Source: Bacillota bacterium (lineage in GTDB: Bacteria; Bacillota; Clostridia; Lachnospirales; Lachnospiraceae). Taken from it: a DNA stretch of 64,000 nucleotides. The notes below the pieces were generated by a model. The model saw only the letters and a list, made by a program, of their open reading frames with translations. It had not been told where the DNA came from and ran no database searches. This document shows, in pieces, positions 13,831 to 23,285 of this stretch. Position numbers and translations under genes: made by a program. Position 1 is the stretch's first letter; each line of letters starts with the position of its first letter. The stretch is taken from positions 62,001 to 126,000 of the forward strand of contig JAEXOU010000007.1 in NCBI GenBank assembly GCA_023439125.1, written 5' to 3'.

Positions 13831-16284
13831 CTACATCATTAATCTTTTTACAAGTACAACTGCATCCTGTGCATCTTTGGAGTACCCGTCTGCCATAATT
13901 TCATCACAGTAATTTTGTGTAATAACAGCTCCTCCCACAATAATCTTAGCTCGTAAACCAGCCTCATTACGCAACTGTACGACCTGTTTCATTTCAACCA
14001 TTGTAGTAGTCATCAATGCTGATAATGCAATAATATCCGCATCATGTTTTTTAGCCTCATCAATAATAACTTCAGATTTCACATCTTTTCCGAGATCAAT
14101 GACTTCAAAGCCATAATTCTTTAACATTAAAGCAACTAGATTTTTACCGATATCATGAATGTCTCCAGCAACGGTTGCAATCACAATCGTACCAGCCTTA
14201 TTACCTTGATTATTCTCTTTTAACAATGGTTCTAAACGGTCGATTGCAGTTTTCATCGTTTCTGCGGAAGCGATTAACTGTGGTAAAAAATATTTACCAG
14301 CATCAAATCGACTACCAACCTCATTGATTGCTGGAATCAACATTTGATCTAAGATATCAGAAGCTTTGATACCCTTTTTAAGTTCTTCTTCTACAAGTTC
14401 TAAGATAATTCTTTTGTTACCCTTTAGTACCGTATCATAAATCGAAGCAACCTTCGTTTGCTCTTCTTGCTTCACTTCTTGATTTGATGCACCTTTTACT
14501 GTACTTCCACTTGTAATTGTCATTGTTCTTGTTGTTACTCGATTAATATATCGAAGATCTGCCTCTTCCTTATTACGAAGTAGGTCAGCAGCAAATGCAG
14601 TATTCATTAATAAATCCTGTGATGGATTGGCGATTGCCATTGTTAACCCACTTTGTATCGCAAACGCTAAGAAGGTACTATTAACAAATTGGCGCTCTGG
14701 TAAACCAAAAGAAATGTTGGAAAGACCAACAATCGTCGCCATACCAAGCTCCTCTTTGCAATAACGAATGGTCTCGATTGCTTGATTTGCTGCTTCTTTC
14801 GTTGCTCCAATTGTATTAACTAAACCATCAATAATAATATCTTCCTTTTTCAAACCAAGGGAAATCGCACGTTCTAAAATCTTATGAATGATTTGCTTCT
14901 TCTCCTCGATATCCTTAGGTAGCCCTGCGTCAGATAAAGGTAACAGAATAAACATTGCACCATATTTTTTCGCAATCGGTAATAACTTCTCAAACTTTTC
15001 ACTTTCTAATGAGATTGAATTAATCAACGCACGGCCTGGATATTCACGAAGGGCACCTTCAATTACGTGAATATTGCTAGAGTCAATGCTTAGCGGTACA
15101 TTTACATTCTGATTTACTTCTTTCATTACCGTTAGCATCATCGATACTTCATCAATTCCATTCATTCCTATATTAAGATCAAGAATGTCCGCTCCTGCCT
15201 CTACCTGTTCGGTTGCCATCTCAGTAATAAGATTCAACTTTCCTTCTCTTAATTCCGCTTGAAGTGCCTTCTTACCAGTTGGATTGATACGTTCACCAAC
15301 TACGATAAAGCGCCCTTCTAAGTCAAGCTCTAACGTGGTGCGTTCCGTTGTCAATGCACGAACGACTGGATGATTTACTTGTGGAACTGGATATCTTATC
15401 GCAAGTTCTGCTATTTTTGCAATGTGTTCGACTGTTGTACCACAACAGCCACCAATCATATTGACACCCAATTCTAAAAAGTGTTCGGACTCCTTTGCAA
15501 ACTCTTCTGCTCCCATAGAAAATACAGTCTTTCCATCAATTAATTGTGGTAATCCTGCATTTGGTTTCGCAATCAAAGGAATTTTTGCATATGGCTTCAT
15601 CTGTGCGAGGACTTCACACATTTTTTTAGGACCTACCGAGCAATTGACACCAACTGCATCTGCTCCTAAACTCTGCAATACGATAATTGCTGTCTTTGGA
15701 TCTGTTCCATACAAAGTACGACCATCTTCATTAAATGTCAAGCTAACCATAATTGGCAAATCGCACGTCTCCTTAGCAGCAATTACAGCAGCTCGGCACT
15801 CCTGAAGACTTAGCATTGTTTCTATTACTAATAAATCAACGCCTGCAGTAACTAGATGTTCCATTTGCTCTTTATATACGTTAATAAGTGTTTCAAATTC
15901 CATCTTACCATATGGCGCAAGCTGTTCTCCTGTCATAGTCAAATCGCCAGCAACAAAAACAGTTCGAGAATCCATGGAATGAAACCTTTTGACTGCTTCT
16001 TTTGATAATCCAACCAAGGATTGATTGATTTCCTTGATGCGATCTCCAAGCCCATATTCATCGAGTTTTACTCGATTGCTCGTAAATGTTGGAGCGTATA
16101 ATATATCCGTTCCAGCCATCAGATAATTCAATTGTAGATCAATCAGAACGTCTGGATGCTCTAATATCCATGTTTCTGGACAGACACCAGAAGGCATACC
16201 TGCTTTTTGAAGAAAACTGCCGGTAGCACCATCAAGAATAATAATTTTATCTTCTACGAGTTGTCGAAAATCTTGTTTTGTCAT
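13831..16284 (-). CDS. metH: Cobalamin-dependent methionine synthase (without reactivation domain)
   Basis: 817 residues in the order Hcy-binding, pterin-binding, B12 cap, B12-binding. Zn ligands are visible as GVNCSVGP and MIGGCCGTT (about 205 and 270). The pterin barrel has VGERINPTGKK and LNIGMNG. The B12 domain carries GDIHDIGKNLVALMLKNYGF, the DxHxxG cobalamin motif. The E. coli-type C-terminal AdoMet reactivation domain is missing; clostridia usually supply reactivation by a separate protein. AGGGGA precedes ATG at 16284. It transfers methyl from 5-methyl-THF to homocysteine. It is the third gene of a run with the MTHFR fusion and a phosphatase, 19 bases behind the latter. No B12 riboswitch precedes it. 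Confidence 0.93.
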   Translation of the reverse strand: MTKQDFRQLVEDKIIILDGATGSFLQKAGMPSGVCPETWILEHPDVLIDLQLNYLMAGTDILYAPTFTSNRVKLDEYGLGDRIKEINQSLVGLSKEAVKRFHSMDSRTVFVAGDLTMTGEQLAPYGKMEFETLINVYKEQMEHLVTAGVDLLVIETMLSLQECRAAVIAAKETCDLPIMVSLTFNEDGRTLYGTDPKTAIIVLQSLGADAVGVNCSVGPKKMCEVLAQMKPYAKIPLIAKPNAGLPQLIDGKTVFSMGAEEFAKESEHFLELGVNMIGGCCGTTVEHIAKIAELAIRYPVPQVNHPVVRALTTERTTLELDLEGRFIVVGERINPTGKKALQAELREGKLNLITEMATEQVEAGADILDLNIGMNGIDEVSMMLTVMKEVNQNVNVPLSIDSSNIHVIEGALREYPGRALINSISLESEKFEKLLPIAKKYGAMFILLPLSDAGLPKDIEEKKQIIHKILERAISLGLKKEDIIIDGLVNTIGATKEAANQAIETIRYCKEELGMATIVGLSNISFGLPERQFVNSTFLAFAIQSGLTMAIANPSQDLLMNTAFAADLLRNKEEADLRYINRVTTRTMTITSGSTVKGASNQEVKQEEQTKVASIYDTVLKGNKRIILELVEEELKKGIKASDILDQMLIPAINEVGSRFDAGKYFLPQLIASAETMKTAIDRLEPLLKENNQGNKAGTIVIATVAGDIHDIGKNLVALMLKNYGFEVIDLGKDVKSEVIIDEAKKHDADIIALSALMTTTMVEMKQVVQLRNEAGLRAKIIVGGAVITQNYCDEIMADGYSKDAQDAVVLVKRLMM

Positions 16285-16303
16285 AATAAATCCCCTTAAA
16301 TGA

Positions 16304-17422
16304 TTAGTATACGTCATGCTCGGAAACATCAGGGTCCGATACATATTCAAGCATTCCATAATACCAGCCACAGATACCATTCTTCTTCACTATGTAGCCT
16401 CGATTGGTTGCCTCTGTGACTGATACAATATCTCCATAAGTTAGAGGCAGTTGATAATTTGTAATATCTTCTACATGCCAGCCATCCTTTTGATATCTTA
16501 AGTAACTATTTGGAATCCACATTTTATTTCCACTACTACAATGCTCACAATAAGTAAATTCTTTTTCTTGGCGTAATGCCTCCACTTTACTATCTAGCCA
16601 AGAAATACAAAAAGAGCTATCTCCTGCTTCTTGTGTATTTAAAATACGAGCTTTTGGAAGTAAATCAACATAAGTGTAGGTAAAATCCTCTTTTGTTATA
16701 TCTGGAATAATTAGTGCATTCAGCTGTCCATCCTTCTTTAAAACATTTGCACCATCGATACTAACAATTTTATGTTCACGATCAATTCTTGGGTTACAAT
16801 CTGGAATGTATTCACAATATAATACCGTTGGCCAATGTCCAACAATATGATATTTATCAAAAGAATATCCTTGATTCATAAATGCATCCATTTTCATCAC
16901 TTGAGATGGCTTCATCTCCATTCGATGTTCTGGATGAACTGCGGCATGAGCAAATACATATTGATTGATCTCTAAGATGTGAGGCATTGCCTTAATAAAC
17001 TCTAGCTCTTTCTCAAAAACCTGTCGAAGAACCTTTTTTGCTTCCAACATATCGAGTTCTCTTGAAATTGGGATATTAACTGCTCGACACATATCACCAA
17101 CTAATGTATTCTTTTTTGCCAAAATATATCCTAATAATTCTTTATTTCTTTCATCACGAAGAACTTCCAGCGAAATGGCATCACAATTTCCACAAACCGT
17201 AAATACTTTATGTGTATTTGCTAGTTCCATCACATATTGCAATGTTAATAAGCTGCTTTCTCCTTTTTCTACGATATCTCCGAGCAAAACAAGGACATCA
17301 TCTTTTGTGAATTTCACCTTATTCAGTAGTTTTTTTAATGCAACAAGATCGGCGTGCAGATCACTGATTACAATAACTCTCTTCCCAGGTTCCACAACTG
17401 TTGATTCAACTCTAAGTGCCAT
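16304..17422 (-). CDS. Calcineurin-like metallophosphatase
   Basis: 372 residues. The metallophosphoesterase motifs are in order: VISDLHADLVAL (D-x-H), LLGDIVEKGESS (GDxxxxG), TVCGNCDAIS (GNH[D/E], His replaced by Cys), then FAHAAVHPEH and VGHWPT (GH). The C-terminal ~100 residues hold a CEHC pair and an SH3-like stretch with NRGYIVKKNGICGWYYGMLEY. The substrate is unknown. ATG at 17422 is taken because AGAAGGG is 9 bases upstream. It lies between the Hcy-methyltransferase/MTHFR fusion (15 bases) and metH (19 bases), so it is co-transcribed with methyl-cycle genes. Confidence 0.75.
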   Translation of the reverse strand: MALRVESTVVEPGKRVIVISDLHADLVALKKLLNKVKFTKDDVLVLLGDIVEKGESSLLTLQYVMELANTHKVFTVCGNCDAISLEVLRDERNKELLGYILAKKNTLVGDMCRAVNIPISRELDMLEAKKVLRQVFEKELEFIKAMPHILEINQYVFAHAAVHPEHRMEMKPSQVMKMDAFMNQGYSFDKYHIVGHWPTVLYCEYIPDCNPRIDREHKIVSIDGANVLKKDGQLNALIIPDITKEDFTYTYVDLLPKARILNTQEAGDSSFCISWLDSKVEALRQEKEFTYCEHCSSGNKMWIPNSYLRYQKDGWHVEDITNYQLPLTYGDIVSVTEATNRGYIVKKNGICGWYYGMLEYVSDPDVSEHDVY

Positions 17423-17437
17423 AATCGACATCCCTTC

Positions 17438-19282
17438 TTATCGTACTATTGTTATCTTCTCCATCATACTGACACGATTAAATGGTAACATAAAATAATA
17501 TCCATCACTCATGTGGCTTACTTTTTCTACAAGCTCAGAAGCTAGTGTTACACCAACCAGCTCTGCTTCCTCTCTCGACATCTCTTTATGATAACGAGCA
17601 ACAATGTCATCCGGAACATCAATCCCTGCAAATTCATTTTTTACAAAGTTTGCATTATTATAACTTACAAAAGGCATGATTCCTGCAAGAATCTTTGCTC
17701 CAGTCCGTTCCCGTAACAATGCAATACGTTCCATATCTTTCTCACTGTAAACTGGTTGTGTTAAAAAATAACTGGCACCAGCTAATAGTTTTCGCTCCAT
17801 ACGCTCGATTATCTTATCTACATTCGTCCCACTATAATTCAGCGCTCCCCCATAGATAAATGGGTCATTAAAAAAGTGTTCCTCATTCATTTCTTTTACA
17901 AATTCCATTAATCGGATGGAATTATAGTCAAATACATTGGAAACTTTGGAACGGCTTTCTCCTGGAACTGGGTCTCCCGTTACAATTAATAAATTACGAA
18001 CATCATTAACATAAGCACCTAGTAAAGAGGAACGCATCGCTATCATATTACGATCTCGACAACAGACATGAGGCATAACATCCATACGACATACACGATT
18101 AAGTTTAACACTCATCATAATAGAATCAATTCGACTACGACCACAAGGGGAATCCGCCAATGTCAAAATATCAACCTTTTGGTTCGATAAGGCTTTTCCA
18201 CAAGCTAAGAATTTATGATCATCTGCATCATAAGGTGGATCTAGTTCAACTGCAACTACTTTTTCTCCTAACATGAGTTTAATTAACAACGGATTATTAC
18301 TTGGATTGATTAGATGATTAGCTGAACTTACAGTCACAGTAGGAATTTCTACATTGCTCCTACTTGATTCATTCACCTGAATATCTTTATAACGATCTGC
18401 TTTCTTTAGAAGAACTGGCTCATAACTGCCTGCAAAACTTGCAATTTTTTGTATAAATTCAGGTGTTGATCCACAGCAAGCTCCAATAATTGCAACACCT
18501 AAATCAAGTAATTTTTTTGCATTCTCTGCAAAGAATTGTGCATTCTTCATGAATACCATACGGTTGTGTAGTTGTTCTGGATATCCAGCATTCGGAGCAA
18601 TCATAACATACTTATTGTGTGGCAACTCCAATTCTGTTATTACTTGATACATATGTCCAGAGCCGATTCCACAATTAAAGCCACATACATCAACACTATC
18701 CATATGTGCAACTTTTGATAACAATTTTTTGGCACTAAGTCCAGCAATTGTATATCCATTCTTATTGATACAAAAGGAGGTGATCACTAGGACCTTGGAA
18801 TTGTAAGATTTAATATAGGCGGCAAGCTGCTCAAGATACTGTAGCTGCGAAAATGTTTCAAATAAAATCGCATCAACTTTTTCTTCAAGAAATACATCAA
18901 TTATTTCTTTATACTGAGCTAATATTTCCTCATCATCACTCTCAATATCGGCCATGATTGGTCCAATATCTCCTGCAAGAAATACTTCTTTTTTGGATTC
19001 CTCAATTGCTTCTCTTGCAATCTGGCAAGCCTTTTTTATCATCTTTGTTAAGTCATCCGTTGATAATGGCATTGCATTCTTATTCAGCATAAATGTATTC
19101 GTCTTGATTAAATTAGCCCCGGCTTCTATGTACTCTCGGTGAATTTTTTTGATTTTTTCTGCTTCGGAAAACAAAGCATATTCACTCACTGCATTTTCTT
19201 TTCCTTCTTTTTGAGCAAAGTAAGTTCCCATTGCCCCATCAAGTATTAATCTATGTTTATTTATGTAATCAAATATTCCCAT
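17438..19282 (-). CDS. Bifunctional homocysteine S-methyltransferase / methylenetetrahydrofolate reductase
   Basis: 614 residues. N-terminal Hcy-methyltransferase half (1-290): LILDGAMGTYF start and the Zn ligands CGFNCGIG and GACCGSTPE. C-terminal MetF half (about 320-600): VVAVELDPPYDADD, LTLADSP, LLIVTGDPVPG and YFLTQPVY, the folate and FAD sites of MTHFR. The fusion resembles Bacillus YitJ. It would make 5-methyl-THF for the MetH two genes downstream and may also methylate homocysteine itself. GAGGTT lies just before ATG at 19282. First gene of the cluster. Confidence 0.92.
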   Translation of the reverse strand: MGIFDYINKHRLILDGAMGTYFAQKEGKENAVSEYALFSEAEKIKKIHREYIEAGANLIKTNTFMLNKNAMPLSTDDLTKMIKKACQIAREAIEESKKEVFLAGDIGPIMADIESDDEEILAQYKEIIDVFLEEKVDAILFETFSQLQYLEQLAAYIKSYNSKVLVITSFCINKNGYTIAGLSAKKLLSKVAHMDSVDVCGFNCGIGSGHMYQVITELELPHNKYVMIAPNAGYPEQLHNRMVFMKNAQFFAENAKKLLDLGVAIIGACCGSTPEFIQKIASFAGSYEPVLLKKADRYKDIQVNESSRSNVEIPTVTVSSANHLINPSNNPLLIKLMLGEKVVAVELDPPYDADDHKFLACGKALSNQKVDILTLADSPCGRSRIDSIMMSVKLNRVCRMDVMPHVCCRDRNMIAMRSSLLGAYVNDVRNLLIVTGDPVPGESRSKVSNVFDYNSIRLMEFVKEMNEEHFFNDPFIYGGALNYSGTNVDKIIERMERKLLAGASYFLTQPVYSEKDMERIALLRERTGAKILAGIMPFVSYNNANFVKNEFAGIDVPDDIVARYHKEMSREEAELVGVTLASELVEKVSHMSDGYYFMLPFNRVSMMEKITIVR

Positions 19283-19669
19283 ATTAACCTCGTCAAAAGT
19301 TTCTCTTCTTATTATAATAGCAATTTTACTACAAAAAGGAAAGCTCTTTTTCATACAACTTTAGGCTCCTTTTTCTAAATTTTTTAGAAAAAAGCACTAG
19401 ACTAATTTAATGTTTTATGAGAGAATATGGGGAAAGCAAAAGTTCCCTTTTTTGGGATTCCCTATTTAAAGTATATAATTTACGAAAGATGCAGTACCTT
19501 TTTAGGATTTGTATGATAAACATAGTTAATGAATAACTTTCTACATACTGCTTCGTTTGAATAAATATGGGAATTAAATTTTTGCGTTCACTACAATAGG
19601 TGTCAGCAATTGATTGCACTAAGCATGAGATTGTATGAATTATAATGAAAGATTGAAAGGAGTTTCAAC
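19283..19669. other. Divergent intergenic region
   Basis: No gene. CTTTTTCTAAA-TTT-TTTAGAAAAAG (19371-19395) is a perfect hairpin, and AGTTCCC/GGGATT-type pairing lies near 19440-19460. A TATAAT at 19641-19646 is the likely -10 of the plus-strand NifU-like gene, with no clear -35. I looked for SAM, T-box and B12 elements ahead of the methionine cluster and saw none. Confidence 0.4.
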
Positions 19670-20362
19670 ATGATTTATTCACATGAAGTAGAAAAAATGT
19701 GTCCTGTAGCACAGGGTGTTCACCATGGTGCTGCGCCTATCCCAGAAGAAGCAAAATGGGTTAAAAGTAAGCAAGTTAGTGATATTTCTGGTTTAACACA
19801 CGGTATTGGCTGGTGTGCTCCTCAGCAGGGTGCATGTAAGTTAACACTTAACGTTAAAGAGGGTATCATTCAAGAAGCATTGGTAGAAACAATCGGATGT
19901 TCCGGTATGACTCATTCCGCAGCTATGGCATCTGAAATTTTACCAGGATTAACCGTTCTTGAAGCTTTAAATACAGACTTAGTATGTGATGCTATCAACA
20001 CAGCTATGAGAGAATTATTCTTACAGATTGCATATGGTAGAACTCAGAGTGCTTTCTCTGAAGATGGTCTTCCAATCGGTGCAGGTCTTGAAGATTTAGG
20101 AAAAGGCTTAAGAAGTCAGGTTGGTACTATGTATGGTACATTAAAGAAAGGTCCTCGTTACCTTGAAATGGCAGAAGGCTATGTAACAGGTATCGCTCTT
20201 GACGAAGAAAATCAAATCATCGGTTACCAGTTTGTAAGTCTTGGTAAGATGACTGATTTCATCAAAAAAGGTGATGATCCAACAACAGCATATGAAAAAG
20301 CAAAAGGTCAGTATGGCCGTGTAGCAGATGCAGTTAAGATTATCGACCCACGTGTAGAATAA
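19670..20362 (+). CDS. NifU-like iron-sulfur cluster assembly scaffold protein
   Basis: 230 residues. The IscU/NifU-type fold is suggested by GWCAPQQGACKLTLNVKEGI and ETIGCSGMTHSAAMASEIL, placing conserved Cys near residues 49, 55 and 77. The C-terminal 70 residues are a separate small domain (TGIALDEENQIIGYQFVSLG) not found in IscU. AAGGAG precedes ATG. It is coupled to the GGGtGRT gene 19 bases downstream, an association seen across clostridia; the joint function has not been established as far as I know. Confidence 0.8.
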   Translation: MIYSHEVEKMCPVAQGVHHGAAPIPEEAKWVKSKQVSDISGLTHGIGWCAPQQGACKLTLNVKEGIIQEALVETIGCSGMTHSAAMASEILPGLTVLEALNTDLVCDAINTAMRELFLQIAYGRTQSAFSEDGLPIGAGLEDLGKGLRSQVGTMYGTLKKGPRYLEMAEGYVTGIALDEENQIIGYQFVSLGKMTDFIKKGDDPTTAYEKAKGQYGRVADAVKIIDPRVE

Positions 20363-20381
20363 TAAAGGAGGATACATTACA

Positions 20382-21392
20382 ATGGCTTTATTTGAATCAT
20401 ATGAAAGAAGAATTAATAAAATCAATGCTGTATTAAACAGCTATGGTATTGCTTCAATCGAAGAAGCTGAAAAGATTACAAAAGATGCCGGTCTTAATGT
20501 CTATGACATGGTAAAAGGTATCCAGCCAATCTGTTTTGAAAACGCTTGCTGGTCTTACATTGTAGGTGCTGCAATCGCAATCAAAAAAGGTTGCAAAAGA
20601 GCTGCAGATGCTGCTGCTGCAATCGGTGAAGGTCTTCAGGCTTTCTGTATCCCAGGTTCTGTTGCTGATCAGCGTAAAGTTGGTTTAGGACATGGTAATC
20701 TTGGTAAGATGTTACTTGAAGAATCCACAGAATGTTTCGCATTCTTAGCTGGTCATGAATCTTTTGCTGCTGCTGAAGGTGCAATCGGTATCGCAATGAG
20801 TGCAAACAAAGTTCGTCAAAAACCATTACGCGTTATCTTAAACGGTCTTGGTAAAGATGCTGCTCAGATCATTTCTCGTATCAATGGCTTTACATTCGTT
20901 GAAACAGATATGGATTACTATACAGGAGAAGTAAAAGAAGTATTCCGTAAATCTTACTCCAACGGTCCTCGTGCTGCAGTTAACTGCTACGGTGCAAACG
21001 ACGTTACAGAAGGTGTTGCAATCATGCACAAGGAAGGTGTTGACGTTTCCATTACTGGTAACTCCACTAACCCAACAAGATTCCAGCATCCAGTAGCAGG
21101 TACTTACAAGAAAGAATGTATGGAACAAGGTAAGAAATACTTCTCCGTTGCTTCCGGTGGTGGTACAGGTAGAACACTTCACCCAGATAACATGGGTGCT
21201 GGTCCTGCTTCTTATGGTATGACAGATACTATGGGTCGTATGCACAGTGATGCTCAGTTTGCTGGTTCTTCTTCCGTTCCAGCTCACGTAGAGATGATGG
21301 GTCTTATCGGTATGGGTAACAACCCAATGGTAGGTGCTACTGTTGCTGTAGCTGTTGCTATCCAGGAAGCTGCTGACGCAGGTAAGTTCTAA
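20382..21392 (+). CDS. GGGtGRT protein
   Basis: 336 residues, named for ASGGGTGRTLHPDNMGAG near residue 257. The sequence is Gly/Ala-rich with no membrane segment, and codon use looks like that of a highly expressed gene (preference for GGT, GCT, AAC, ATC). AAAGGAGG precedes ATG. Family function is unknown; always-near neighbours are NifU-like scaffolds, suggesting Fe-S or metal-related work. A strong terminator follows, and a 35-base copy of its 3' end is found at 22258. Confidence 0.85.
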   Translation: MALFESYERRINKINAVLNSYGIASIEEAEKITKDAGLNVYDMVKGIQPICFENACWSYIVGAAIAIKKGCKRAADAAAAIGEGLQAFCIPGSVADQRKVGLGHGNLGKMLLEESTECFAFLAGHESFAAAEGAIGIAMSANKVRQKPLRVILNGLGKDAAQIISRINGFTFVETDMDYYTGEVKEVFRKSYSNGPRAAVNCYGANDVTEGVAIMHKEGVDVSITGNSTNPTRFQHPVAGTYKKECMEQGKKYFSVASGGGTGRTLHPDNMGAGPASYGMTDTMGRMHSDAQFAGSSSVPAHVEMMGLIGMGNNPMVGATVAVAVAIQEAADAGKF

Positions 21393-21426
21393 GGTTTAAA
21401 CAATTGAATTTCTAAAAAATATAGAT

Positions 21427-21467
21427 AGACACATCATTTTTAGCAATGATGTGTCTTCTTTTTTTAT
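21427..21467 (+). terminator. Terminator of the NifU-like/GGGtGRT operon
   Basis: AGACACATCATT (21427-21438), loop TTTAGC, AATGATGTGTCT (21445-21456), then TCTTTTTTTAT. Perfect 12-bp stem with U-tract. Confidence 0.9.
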
Positions 21468-21562
21468 AGTAATAGCAGACAGGCAACCAATATCATTGTA
21501 TCTTTGTTATTTAAAGAGTATGTAAAAAAATGATGTATTTTGTCTGATTTTGTTATTTATCA

Positions 21563-21591
21563 TTGACGAAGTATCTATATATGTATATAGT
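21563..21591 (+). promoter_or_regulatory. Promoter of the SHOCT-domain gene
   Basis: TTGACG (21563-21568), 17-base spacer, TATAGT (21586-21591), about 50 bases before the ATG at 21641. Confidence 0.6.
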
Positions 21592-21640
21592 AAAATAATC
21601 ACTAGTAATTCAATTGACAATAGATGGAGGTGTAAGATTT

Positions 21641-22192
21641 ATGATATATCTTACTATAGGAATTGTATGGGGAATTATATGGGGATTTGCTACTCAGTCA
21701 ATTATTCATAATAAAGGATATTCTGAAAATTGGTTTTGGTGGGGATTCTTTTTTGGATTTATTGCGTTGATTGTGGCATTGTCAAAACCAGAGAAACATA
21801 ACATTTATTCATATAATAGTAATACTGAAAATAACGATTATATAAATAAATTGTCTTCTTATTCTGAAAAACCCAATGTTGTAGTAAAAGGTGAATGGAA
21901 ATGTTTATGCGGTAAAACAAATGCCAACTATGTGGGTAGTTGTGGGTGTGGTAGGACAAAAGATGATGCATTCGGAATTTCGATAGAAGCAAAAATATCT
22001 GCAGAAGCAGAAAAAGTTAGGATATCGCAAAAGGAAGAAAAAGTAAGTATAACACATGAGGAAGAATTAGAAAATAAAAATCTTGAGCTATTGAATTTAG
22101 ATATACTAAAAAAAATGAAAGATTTATTAGATACTGGTGCCATTACACAAGAAGAATTTGATATAAAGAAAAAAGAATTACTTGGTCTATAA
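21641..22192 (+). CDS. Membrane protein with zinc-ribbon-like and SHOCT domains
   Basis: 183 residues. Two N-terminal membrane segments (about 2-20 and 28-46, rich in Trp/Phe), a Cys cluster WKCLCGKTNANYVGSCGCG (about 85-103), a charged helical linker, and a C-terminal SHOCT motif (LKKMKDLLDTGAITQEEFDIKKKELLGL, about 154-183 in part). SHOCT is a short oligomerisation or anchoring motif at protein ends. GGAGG fixes the ATG at 21641. It stands between the GGGtGRT gene and the relic of that gene's end, so it may have been inserted there. Confidence 0.75.
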   Translation: MIYLTIGIVWGIIWGFATQSIIHNKGYSENWFWWGFFFGFIALIVALSKPEKHNIYSYNSNTENNDYINKLSSYSEKPNVVVKGEWKCLCGKTNANYVGSCGCGRTKDDAFGISIEAKISAEAEKVRISQKEEKVSITHEEELENKNLELLNLDILKKMKDLLDTGAITQEEFDIKKKELLGL

Positions 22193-22257
22193 TTTATACA
22201 TAGTTTAGGAGTAGGGCGTATGTTCTACTCCTTACAAGCTTACCATCTTTCTATTCT

Positions 22258-22295
22258 CTTGGAAGCTGCTGATGCAGGTGAGTTCTAAGGATTAA
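22258..22295 (+). pseudogene. Relic of the 3' end of a GGGtGRT gene
   Basis: GGAAGCTGCTGATGCAGGTG and the following AGTTCTAAGGATTAA match 21363-21397 with three differences, including the stop codon (EAADAGEF-stop versus EAADAGKF-stop). It is followed by its own terminator. No more of the gene is recognisable upstream of it. Confidence 0.7.
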
Positions 22296-22328
22296 GTTAA
22301 AAAAACTCTAATTAATCTAAACGTAATT

Positions 22329-22366
22329 AAAGTTCTAGTAATGAAAAATTACTAGGACTTTTTTTA
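22329..22366 (+). terminator. Terminator after the GGGtGRT relic
   Basis: AAAGTTCTAGTAAT, loop GAAAA, ATTACTAGGACTTT (one G-U pair) and T5-ATT tail. It has the same position relative to the relic as 21427 to the intact gene, though the sequence differs. Confidence 0.85.
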
Positions 22367-22459
22367 TTGTTCACATTTCTAATATATGTTATAATCTTCC
22401 ATACTAAACCAAGGGAGGCCATAACATATGGCACTAATAATGAAAGGAGGGTGTTGAAT

Positions 22460-23191
22460 ATGACAGAGATTGAAAAAGTAGGTATTGAGATTGTAAAGTT
22501 TATGCGTGGTAAGTATCGACTGGATGAAGTAGCAGGAATGTTTTATGATGTTCCTTGTGTGAAATTTCGTCAAGGAAAGAAAACCATTGTGTCTATAAAT
22601 CTACATAAAGACCATTATGTTTTTCAAATCATTCTTGGTAAAGCAGAGCTAGAAAAATTCGAAGCAATAAAACATGAATTTCCAATAGAGATACAAGAAC
22701 TTTATGACAGAGAACGAACCTTACATGATGGTAAGTGGCTTCTAATTTGTGTTGATAACATGCAGATTTTAGAAGCTGTTAAAAAGCTGATACTTATTAA
22801 GAAAAATCCTAATCGTAAGCCTTTTTCAAAAGAAAATGCAGTGTATGGTAAATGCGGACATAGATGCGATTTATGCGTGCATTATACTGGTATAAGTGAA
22901 GAATTTAGGAATATCCTCATTCTGCATTTGAATACTGTGTATGGTGATTCGGATTGGGGTATGCGTTGTACTGGTTGTAGCACTTCGGAATGTTATTGTT
23001 ATGGTAATGGCTATAAAGTATGTGAGCCACTAAAGTGTTTACAAGAAAATCAATTAAGCAGTTGTTTTAATTGTAATAAATATCCTTGTGAACATGCAAC
23101 TGTAGGATATCGACAATTAGAGCATAGAAATATATCAGCTGATGATGTTACGTGGGCGATTTTGCCCTATGTGCCACGTCAATATGAATAA
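22460..23191 (+). CDS. DUF3788 + DUF3795 fusion protein
   Basis: 243 residues. The N-terminal ~110 fit DUF3788 (VSINLHKDHYVFQIILGKAE, then DGKWLLICVDN); the C-terminal part is a Cys-rich DUF3795-like domain with GKCGHRCDLCVHY, CTGCSTSECYCYG, CEPLKCL and CFNCNKYPCEH, about 15 cysteines likely binding metal. Both families lack a known function. GGAGGG and ATG at 22460 give the start; the longer frame from 22367 overlaps the terminator. Monocistronic. Confidence 0.75.
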   Translation: MTEIEKVGIEIVKFMRGKYRLDEVAGMFYDVPCVKFRQGKKTIVSINLHKDHYVFQIILGKAELEKFEAIKHEFPIEIQELYDRERTLHDGKWLLICVDNMQILEAVKKLILIKKNPNRKPFSKENAVYGKCGHRCDLCVHYTGISEEFRNILILHLNTVYGDSDWGMRCTGCSTSECYCYGNGYKVCEPLKCLQENQLSSCFNCNKYPCEHATVGYRQLEHRNISADDVTWAILPYVPRQYE

Positions 23192-23285
23192 ATCAGACAC
23201 ATTGAAATCTTATTACTGACCGACGATATATAGGAACAAGACAAGATGATTCGTACAAAAGAAATAGTAGACAAGTTGATATGAC

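Noticed and set aside
19407..19619. 70-codon minus-strand frame upstream of the MTHFR fusion
   Set aside because: No ribosome site or family pattern, and it overlaps hairpin sequence.
19283..19669. SAM or T-box riboswitch ahead of the methionine cluster
   Set aside because: None of the conserved boxes (kink-turn/GGCAACC or TGGGTGGTACCGCG-like) is present on the minus strand.
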